DNA of 60,411 nt from Sphingobacteriales bacterium UTBCD1. GTDB taxonomy: Bacteria; Bacteroidota; Bacteroidia; Chitinophagales; Chitinophagaceae. Made by a program: the position numbers and the translations under genes. Location: the NCBI GenBank assembly GCA_002066995.1, contig MWTC01000022.1, positions 1-60,411 on the forward strand, written 5' to 3'. Each line of letters opens with the position of its first letter. Within the stretch, counting starts at the first letter, position 1. The notes beneath the pieces were generated by a model. It was not told the origin of the DNA. It saw nothing but the letters and a program-made list of their open reading frames with translations, and did not search any database. This document shows, piece by piece, positions 25,371-32,427 of the stretch.

Positions 25371-26420
25371 ATGGGAGCTGTAATAAAGACCGGTATCTGT
25401 TCCTATGGATTAAGTGGCAGCGTATTTCATGCCCCGTTTATTCATGTTCACCCGGGATTTGAGTTGACGGCGATCGTAGAAAGGCATAAGAGTGATTCGC
25501 TGAAAAAATATCCTGCTGTCAAATTGTATCGTTCGGTAGAAGAGTTGTGTGCTGACGATAGCATTGAACTGGTCATCGTGAACACTCCGGGGTATTTACA
25601 TTTCGAACATTCCCGGGCAGCTTTAACGGCGGGGAAAAATATTCTGGTGGAAAAACCATTTACGATTTCTGTACATGAAGCCGGAGAGTTGATGGAATTA
25701 GCCGGTAAGAAAGGCCTGCAGATAACTGTTTATCAGAACAGGCGGTATGATGGTGATTACAAAGCAGTAAAAAAAGTGATTGATGAAAAACTGCTTGGCG
25801 ATCTGCGCTATGTTGAAATAAGGCATGACCGTTTTCGCCTGAAGCCCAGCGGCAAGTTGCACAAAGAAGGGAATTTGCCCGGAGCAGGAAATTTGTTTGA
25901 TATAGGCCCGCACCTTATTGACCAGGCATTGCAATTATTCGGATGGCCACAGTCCGTTTTTGCAGACATCTGGAAAATGCGTGATGAAGTGCAGGCGCCG
26001 GATTATTTCCGGCTGATCTTGTTTTATGAAAAACTAAGAGTTCACCTTAGCGCTTCTCTAGTGGTCCGGGAACAGACCTGGGGATATGTACTGCATGGTA
26101 TGAAAGGAAGTTTTTTGCAAAAGCGATCAGATCTGCAGGAAACATTATTGATGGCAGGCGCAGTGCCTTCAGTACAGAACTGGTGCCATGCATCCGGCGA
26201 ACCTGACGGAATATTACACACGGAGATCAATGGCGAAGTGGTCAGGAAAGAGACGACAACGATCCCGGGAAATTATATGGACCTGTTTGATGATCTGTAC
26301 AGATCTTTGACGGCGGGAGGAAAGAACCCTGTTCCGCCGGGGGATGGTTCAGATACTGTTCGCATCATTGAAGCGGGAGTTAAAAGTGCGAACGAAAAAA
26401 AGATCGTTTCATTAAATTAA
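25371..26420 (+). CDS. Gfo/Idh/MocA-family oxidoreductase
   Basis: 349 aa from ATG 25371 (a TTG two codons earlier is less likely). The N-terminal NAD(P)-binding fold starts GICSYGLSGSVFHAPF, with the family EKP motif in NILVEKPFTISVHEA (catalytic Lys) and the active-site His in FDIGPHLIDQALQLFG. The family acts on sugars and inositols; this branch resembles the YdgJ/scyllo-inositol-type enzymes, but the substrate is open. It precedes the carboxypeptidase gene by 16 bp. Confidence 0.9.
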   Translation: MGAVIKTGICSYGLSGSVFHAPFIHVHPGFELTAIVERHKSDSLKKYPAVKLYRSVEELCADDSIELVIVNTPGYLHFEHSRAALTAGKNILVEKPFTISVHEAGELMELAGKKGLQITVYQNRRYDGDYKAVKKVIDEKLLGDLRYVEIRHDRFRLKPSGKLHKEGNLPGAGNLFDIGPHLIDQALQLFGWPQSVFADIWKMRDEVQAPDYFRLILFYEKLRVHLSASLVVREQTWGYVLHGMKGSFLQKRSDLQETLLMAGAVPSVQNWCHASGEPDGILHTEINGEVVRKETTTIPGNYMDLFDDLYRSLTAGGKNPVPPGDGSDTVRIIEAGVKSANEKKIVSLN

Positions 26421-26436
26421 AACATCAATATTCAAA

Positions 26437-27786
26437 ATGAGAAAATATTTATTCCCCTCCGGGGCGCAATTATTTTTGATCTTTTGCATTTCACTTTTCA
26501 CTTCCTGTTCTGTTTCCAAACAGATCTCACGGTCGGCAAAGAAGGCTATTGAAGATCCTTCTTTGGCCAATGCACACGTGGGGATCAGTATTTTCGAACC
26601 GGCTACAGGTAAGTATTGGTTCAATTACCAGGGTGATAAATATTTCACTCCGGCCAGCAATACAAAACTGGCCACCTGCTATGTGGCGCTCAAATACCTT
26701 GGCGATAGTTTGACTGGTGTTTTAAAAGCGGAGAATGACACAGCGATCTATCTCATTCCTACGGGAGATCCCACTTTTCTGCATCCGGATTTCAGGAACC
26801 AGCCGGTCTATGATCTCTTAAAAAATACAAACAAGAAAATTTATATTTCTGACGGCAACTGGCAAAGCGAAGCATGGGGAATGGGATGGTCATGGGATGA
26901 TTACAACGAAGATTACCAGCCGGAGCGGAGCCCCCTGCCCATGTATGGAAATGTATTAAAATGGGTACAGGATAATAATAATACAAAAGAACCTGCGGTT
27001 ATCTATTCTCTGCCAGAAGTGAACTGGAATGTGAATTTTAATCCTGTGAACGCAAAGAATTTTTCTGTGTATAGAAATATCAGCTCAAATGTGTACCGGA
27101 TCACGCAGGGAAAAGAAAAGTTTAAAGAGATAGAAGTGCCCTTTGTCACAAATGGTATCAAAACTGCTTTGGAGCTTTTGCCGGATACTATTCACAAAAC
27201 CGTAGAATTGATCAGCCCGGAAAAATTTCAGCAACTGACCAGGCAGCTGAATTTAAATTTCAATCCGGTAAAAAGCCAGGCCGTTGATTCTTTCCTGAAG
27301 ATCACCATGCATCGCAGTGATAATCTTTATGCGGAACAATCTTTATTAATGGTGAGTGAACGCCTGCTTGGAGTGATGAATGAAGAGCGGATCCTTGACA
27401 CATTACTGAATACAGATTACAAAGACCTGCCGCAAAAACCCAAATGGGTGGGTGGCTCCGGCTTAAGCCATTACAATTTATTTTCTCCTCAGGATCTTGT
27501 GACTGTTCTCAATAAGATGAAGAATGATTTCGGTCTTGATAGGATGAAAACCATTTTAGCCACAGGAAATACCGGAACCCTGACCCATTATTACAAAGCA
27601 GACAGCGGTTATATTTATGCCAAGACCGGGACCTTGTCGGGTGTGGTTTCCCTGAGCGGGTATCTGCTTACCCGTAAGAACAAACAACTGATATTTTCAG
27701 TATTGATAAACAATCATAACACTTCAGCGGCAACAGTAAGAAGGACAGTGGAAAAATTTATTGATAATCTCAGGAATAAATTTTAA
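26437..27786 (+). CDS. dacB: D-alanyl-D-alanine carboxypeptidase/endopeptidase (S13, PBP4/DacB type)
   Basis: 449 aa. Lipobox LFTSC near residue 24 predicts a lipoprotein. All three penicillin-binding motifs are seen: SNTK (SxxK, in TPASNTKLAT), SDN (SxN, in HRSDNLYAEQ) and KTG (in YAKTGTLSG). The insertion between SxxK and SxN is typical of S13 enzymes, which trim or cut peptidoglycan cross-links. It follows the oxidoreductase by 16 bp and converges with mutL (21 bp). Confidence 0.92.
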   Translation: MRKYLFPSGAQLFLIFCISLFTSCSVSKQISRSAKKAIEDPSLANAHVGISIFEPATGKYWFNYQGDKYFTPASNTKLATCYVALKYLGDSLTGVLKAENDTAIYLIPTGDPTFLHPDFRNQPVYDLLKNTNKKIYISDGNWQSEAWGMGWSWDDYNEDYQPERSPLPMYGNVLKWVQDNNNTKEPAVIYSLPEVNWNVNFNPVNAKNFSVYRNISSNVYRITQGKEKFKEIEVPFVTNGIKTALELLPDTIHKTVELISPEKFQQLTRQLNLNFNPVKSQAVDSFLKITMHRSDNLYAEQSLLMVSERLLGVMNEERILDTLLNTDYKDLPQKPKWVGGSGLSHYNLFSPQDLVTVLNKMKNDFGLDRMKTILATGNTGTLTHYYKADSGYIYAKTGTLSGVVSLSGYLLTRKNKQLIFSVLINNHNTSAATVRRTVEKFIDNLRNKF

Positions 27787-27807
27787 CGGTTCATCCTGCC
27801 CCGGAAT

Positions 27808-29667
27808 TCAGGAGGGGCGGAATAATTTCTCCAGGTAGTCTTTTTTAAACTCCATAAAAGTGGGATTGCCTTCAGGTGTGCTGTTTGGCGTGCTGCAGTG
27901 AAACAGGTCTTCTGCAATAGTTTTCATTTCTCTTGCTGTTAAGGATGTGCCGGCTTTTACAGACTGCTGCCGGGCAAGGGAGCGAACCAGTTTTTCCCTT
28001 TTGGAAAATTTCAAATCGCTGCTGAAATGTTTGTACTGTTCCAGCAGTGATTCAATGATTTTTTTTTCATTACCCTGAATTACATCTGCAGGTGTTCCCT
28101 GTATCACAAATGTATTTTTTCCAAAAGGCTCGATCATATAACCAAGTTGTTGCAGATCGGGCATTAATTCTTCTAATAATACGGTATCAGCCGGAGATAA
28201 TTCTACTGAAACAGGGAACATGCTTCTTTGTGTGGCCACTGTTTTTCCTTTAGTGGCATCAAGCAACCGCTCATACAGGATGCGCTCATGTGCCGCCTGC
28301 TGGTGAATAAGAAGGAAACCATTGGCAGAAGAAAGTATGATGTACGTATGGAGCAGTTGAACCGGCTCTGAAATTTCCCCTGATATCAGCTGAGAAGTGC
28401 GGGAGGCAAATGCTGTATCATCCATCGGAGGCCGGGTTTTTTGTTCCTGTTTCTGCTGTTCTGTAGTACGGTTCTTTGCCCCTTTATTTTCTTCAAAAAA
28501 ATCTTTCCAGTGTTTTAATTCTCCTTTCTCAATAAAATGTGCCTGGTTTTTTTGAGTAAACCCTTTGAAGATCGAAGTGGAAGCTGCAGCTTCTTCTTTT
28601 TGTTTGGTGAAGGGTTGTTGTATGGATGGCAATTGCTGGATGGAAGCGTCCAGGTCAAAATCCAAAGTGGGTGTGATACTGAATTGTGCTAATGCATGTT
28701 TCACTGCCGCCTGTAAAAAAGCATAAATGATTTTTTCGTCTTCAAATTTTATTTCCTGTTTGGTCGGATGAACGTTCACGTCTATCTGTGTAGGGTCCAG
28801 GTCTATAAACAGCACATACATCGGGAAACTGTCTCTGGGTATCATTTCCTGGTAAGCGTTCATCACTGCGTGGTTCAGGTACGGGCTTTTGATAAACCGG
28901 TTGTTTACAAAAAAATACTGGTCTCCTCTTGTTTTCTTTGCCGTCTCCGGTTTGCCGGCAAAACCGTAAATATTCATGTAGTCCGTTTCTTCTTTAACAG
29001 GTACCAGTTTTGCATTGTAATTGTTGCCCAGCAGTTGAAGGATACGCTGCTTCAGGTTTCCTTTGTCCAGGTAAAAAAGCTGTTGGCCGTTTGCAGTGAG
29101 TGAAAAGGAGATCTGCGGAAAGGACAGCGCTATTCTTGTAAACTCATCCACGATATGCCGCATTTCTGCAGCATTGCTTTTTAAAAAACTTCTTCTTGCC
29201 GGTACATTGAAGAAAAGATTTTTCATAGAAATATTCGTTCCGCCAGGCATGGCTACGGGTTCCTGCTTTATTACAACACTGTTTTCTATTTCTATGTAAG
29301 TGCCCGCTTCATCTTCTTCTCTTTTTGTTTTTAATTCTACCTGTGCCACTGCGGCAATAGATGCCAGCGCTTCTCCCCGAAATCCCATGGTGCGTATATG
29401 AAATAAATCTTCAATAGTTTGAATTTTTGAAGTAGCATGCCGTTCAAAACTCATTCTTGCATCTGTCTCACTCATGCCGGCGCCGTTGTCAATCACCTGG
29501 ATCAGGCTTTTACCCGCATCCGCTACAATGAGTTGAATATAGGTGGGGCCTGCATCCACTGCATTTTCCATCAGTTCTTTTACCGCACTGGCCGGACGTT
29601 GAATTACCTCACCTGCTGCGATCTGGTTGGCAATATGATCCGGAAGTAATAAAATTTTATCAGACAC
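27808..29667 (-). CDS. mutL: DNA mismatch repair protein MutL, endonuclease motifs absent
   Basis: 619 aa, GTG start at 29665-29667. The GHKL ATPase half is intact: ELMENAVDAG, DNGAGM, GFRGEALASI and the conserved loop around FFNVPARRSFLK. It works with MutS. The C-terminal dimerisation domain holds HQQAAHERILYE where endonuclease-type MutL has DQHA(x2)E(x4)E, so the Asp and His ligands are replaced; the later ACR and CPHGRP motifs are also unrecognisable (ARQQSVKAG, TPEGNPT). On the minus strand AGGAGAA precedes a four-codon mini-frame (ATG AAT CGT GTC TGA) that overlaps the GTG start, possibly coupling translation. Confidence 0.93.
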   Translation of the reverse strand: MSDKILLLPDHIANQIAAGEVIQRPASAVKELMENAVDAGPTYIQLIVADAGKSLIQVIDNGAGMSETDARMSFERHATSKIQTIEDLFHIRTMGFRGEALASIAAVAQVELKTKREEDEAGTYIEIENSVVIKQEPVAMPGGTNISMKNLFFNVPARRSFLKSNAAEMRHIVDEFTRIALSFPQISFSLTANGQQLFYLDKGNLKQRILQLLGNNYNAKLVPVKEETDYMNIYGFAGKPETAKKTRGDQYFFVNNRFIKSPYLNHAVMNAYQEMIPRDSFPMYVLFIDLDPTQIDVNVHPTKQEIKFEDEKIIYAFLQAAVKHALAQFSITPTLDFDLDASIQQLPSIQQPFTKQKEEAAASTSIFKGFTQKNQAHFIEKGELKHWKDFFEENKGAKNRTTEQQKQEQKTRPPMDDTAFASRTSQLISGEISEPVQLLHTYIILSSANGFLLIHQQAAHERILYERLLDATKGKTVATQRSMFPVSVELSPADTVLLEELMPDLQQLGYMIEPFGKNTFVIQGTPADVIQGNEKKIIESLLEQYKHFSSDLKFSKREKLVRSLARQQSVKAGTSLTAREMKTIAEDLFHCSTPNSTPEGNPTFMEFKKDYLEKLFRPS

Positions 29668-29847
29668 GATTCATTTCTCCTGAGCCAAAAATACGTGATT
29701 TACAGAAGCTGTGTGGATGACGGACATGCAGGAAAATGTATTTTTTGATTGTGTCATAATTTTTGTGAACCAGCCGGGATACCGGTTTAATACATGCGTT
29801 TATTGATCAACCGGATTCAGAAAGAAAATGCAATAAAAATTTTAAGT

Positions 29848-29872
29848 TTTCTGTTACAAATTCTAACAGAAA
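29848..29872. promoter_or_regulatory. 9-bp inverted repeat upstream of the receptor-glycosyltransferase promoter
   Basis: TTTCTGTTA (29848-29856) and TAACAGAAA (29864-29872), exact reverse complements with 7 bases between. The centre is about 50 bp upstream of the -7 box, a position suited to an activator or a dimeric regulator. Confidence 0.45.
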
Positions 29873-29886
29873 CCTAATAAACTGCC

Positions 29887-29918
29887 TTGCCGGATGCGTT
29901 TTTATTAGACTACCTTTA
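29887..29918 (+). promoter_or_regulatory. candidate promoter of the receptor-glycosyltransferase gene
   Basis: TTG (29887-29889), 21 bases, then TACCTTTA (29911-29918). This fits the Bacteroidota -33/-7 layout (TTG, about 19-21 bp, TAnnTTTG) except for the last base. The start codon is 54 bp downstream. The rest of the 305-bp gap after mutL holds only the inverted repeat listed separately and a TATTTTTG box serving mutL. Confidence 0.5.
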
Positions 29919-29972
29919 CCAAAGGCAACTTTACTGTTCAGGCAAAGAAAGCTAACCGGAAAACATAGTCTT

Positions 29973-32195
29973 ATGAAATTAAACTTTGCTCTTATATTAT
30001 CCATTATTGTTGCGGTAGGCCTGGTGGCATTTGGATTTACGATCTTTCAAAGCTCAAATGAAAAAGAAAATCTAAGTAATGAACTGAGGGCAAGAACTGC
30101 GCAGATCGCTAAAGAATTCTTTTTAAACAACCTGGCTTATATTGAATCCAGGGAACCGGAAAAAGTGCGCCGTTTTGCCGACAGCATCAGCAACCATTAT
30201 AATTTACTGGGTATTGCCATTTATTACAATAGCGACAGCGTCATCGCTTCTGTTCCTGTCGTCCGTTCTTACCTGGCTTATTCTTCTGATTACATTACCC
30301 GTTCTATTAATGCAGACACAACTGCAGAAAGTTTTTTTAATTATAAAGGCAGGAGGATTTATCAATTTATCAAACCGGTAAACAGAAATAGTTTAACCGG
30401 CAGTGTAATTGTTTTTTATTCCGATGCCCAATACATAAAAAATATGATCAGCGATATCTGGATGCGCAATTTCGTCCGCTGGTTCATCCAGGCACTGGTC
30501 ATCTCTTTTGTCATTATCCTGATCATTCGCTGGGGTATTTTCAGACCTATAAATAACATTGTGAACTGGGCAAAAGCTGCCCGTGCCGGTAATGTTGAGT
30601 TCCTGAAAAGAAAACCCCCGGCCCGTTTTCTTGCTCCATTACATAAAGAGATCATCAGCATCACCAAGGCAATGCATGAAGCAAAAGCTGTGGCGGAAGA
30701 AGAAGCACGGCTGAGAACCCAGGCGGAATCTGTATGGACTCCTGAAAGACTTAAGATAGAAATGGAGAGCCTGCTGAATGGAAAAAAAATGGTGGTAGTA
30801 TCCAACAGGGAACCATATATGCATATCCATTCCGGCAGGGAAATTAAATGTATCATTCCGGCAAGCGGAATGATCACGGCAATGGAGCCGGTACTGAAAG
30901 CCTGCGGAGGATTATGGATCGCATCCGGCACAGGCGATGCAGACAAAGAAACGGTAGATGACAAGAACAGGTTGAAAGTTCCGCCGGAAGAACCTTCTTA
31001 TACATTGCGGAGAATGTGGCTCACCAAAGAAGAGGAAGACCATTTCTATTATGGATTTTCCAATGAAGGACTCTGGCCGCTGTGCCATATTGCACATACA
31101 AGGCCAACGTTCAGAAAAATTGACTGGGACTATTATAAAAAAGTAAATGAAGATTTTGCCCAGGCAGTCCTTGAAGAAACTGCAGGCGATGACCAGCCTT
31201 TTGTTTTGATACAGGATTATCATTTTGCTTTGCTTCCTGCGCTGATCAAAAAAGAAAAGCCCAATGCAAAAGTGGCGCTCTTCTGGCACATACCCTGGCC
31301 CAATCCCGAATCATTCGGTATCTGCCCCTGGCAACGGGATATTTTAACCGGCATGTTAGGTGCAGACCTGATCGGCTTTCATACACAATATCATTGCAAT
31401 CATTTCCTGGAAACGGTGAACAGCTCTCTTGAAGCAAGAGTGTTATGGGAAAATTTTTCTGTGAACAGATCGGGGCATACTACCATGGTGAAGCCTTTTC
31501 CCATCAGCATTGCATTTACCATGAGAGATTATGATGATGCCGTTAACAGGAAAGACCCCGCCCTGTTGCTGCATCGTTATAATATCAATACCGGGTATAT
31601 GGGCATTGGCGTAGACCGTATTGATTATACCAAGGGGATTATTGAAAAGTTTTTAGCCATAGAAAGGTTTCTCGAAAAAAATCCTTCGTACCGGGAGCAG
31701 TTTACGTTTGTACAGATTGGAGCCCCCAGCCGTACATTGATAAAAACTTATTCCGACATGGTAAATGATGTGGAAAACGAAGCCGAACGCATCAACGGGA
31801 AATTCAAATCAAAAAACTGGAAACCTATTTTGCTTTTAAAACATCATCACAGTCATGAAGAGATCGCTCCTTTCTATGCATCGGCAAATTTGTGCATGGT
31901 CACTTCTCTGCATGATGGGATGAACCTGGTGGCCAAGGAATTTGTGGCTGCCAGATCGCAATCCGACGGGGTGCTTATACTCAGCCGTTTTGCCGGCGCC
32001 TCTCAGGAAATGCAGGGAGCCATCATTGTAAATCCTTATGATATTGAAAAAACAGCAGATGCTATTAAGGCTGCACTGGAAATGCCATTGGAAGAACAAC
32101 AGTTCCGCATGAAGCAGATGCGCCAATCCATTGTGGGGAATAACATTTATTTCTGGGCAGCAAAATTGCTGAGAACAATGGCGGCTATTCATTAA
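29973..32195 (+). CDS. two-pass HAMP receptor fused to GT20 glycosyltransferase (trehalose-6-phosphate synthase type)
   Basis: 740 aa in one frame. TM1 at 5-25; extracytoplasmic sensor of about 140 aa (26-167); TM2 at 168-189; HAMP-like linker (189-243, starting FRPINNIVNWAKAARAG); a coiled coil rich in Ala/Glu (235-255); then a full GT20 domain (271-738). Catalytic features are present: VVVSNREP (phosphate/sugar loop), IQDYHFALLP, VDRIDYTKGI with R549 and K554, and HDGMNLVAKE (647-656). The N-terminal glycine loop reads PASGM where OtsA has a GG pair. GT20 enzymes make trehalose-6-phosphate or glucosylglycerol-phosphate. No otsB-type phosphatase is nearby. The fold suggests sugar synthesis controlled directly by an envelope signal. 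Confidence 0.9.
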   Translation: MKLNFALILSIIVAVGLVAFGFTIFQSSNEKENLSNELRARTAQIAKEFFLNNLAYIESREPEKVRRFADSISNHYNLLGIAIYYNSDSVIASVPVVRSYLAYSSDYITRSINADTTAESFFNYKGRRIYQFIKPVNRNSLTGSVIVFYSDAQYIKNMISDIWMRNFVRWFIQALVISFVIILIIRWGIFRPINNIVNWAKAARAGNVEFLKRKPPARFLAPLHKEIISITKAMHEAKAVAEEEARLRTQAESVWTPERLKIEMESLLNGKKMVVVSNREPYMHIHSGREIKCIIPASGMITAMEPVLKACGGLWIASGTGDADKETVDDKNRLKVPPEEPSYTLRRMWLTKEEEDHFYYGFSNEGLWPLCHIAHTRPTFRKIDWDYYKKVNEDFAQAVLEETAGDDQPFVLIQDYHFALLPALIKKEKPNAKVALFWHIPWPNPESFGICPWQRDILTGMLGADLIGFHTQYHCNHFLETVNSSLEARVLWENFSVNRSGHTTMVKPFPISIAFTMRDYDDAVNRKDPALLLHRYNINTGYMGIGVDRIDYTKGIIEKFLAIERFLEKNPSYREQFTFVQIGAPSRTLIKTYSDMVNDVENEAERINGKFKSKNWKPILLLKHHHSHEEIAPFYASANLCMVTSLHDGMNLVAKEFVAARSQSDGVLILSRFAGASQEMQGAIIVNPYDIEKTADAIKAALEMPLEEQQFRMKQMRQSIVGNNIYFWAAKLLRTMAAIH

Positions 32196-32427
32196 AAAGT
32201 GTAAATAGTGTACTTGAAAAGAAGTATTTACTGTACACACAACAATTTGATCACAGATTGAACGCTTTTTTCTTATACGATATAAAAAAGTGGCCAAATC
32301 AATTCTCTAAACTTCCTGTCCAGAGAGCTTCAAATAGAATCTTACGAAATTTGAAATGCAACTTAGAGTTGAAACGATTAATTTTATAAACTCAATTAGA
32401 TCAGTCAAACCAGAAATTGTTTCCAAT

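Noticed and set aside
27795-27825. GC-rich imperfect hairpin between dacB and mutL as terminator
   Set aside because: It lies partly inside the mutL coding end and has no T-run on either strand.
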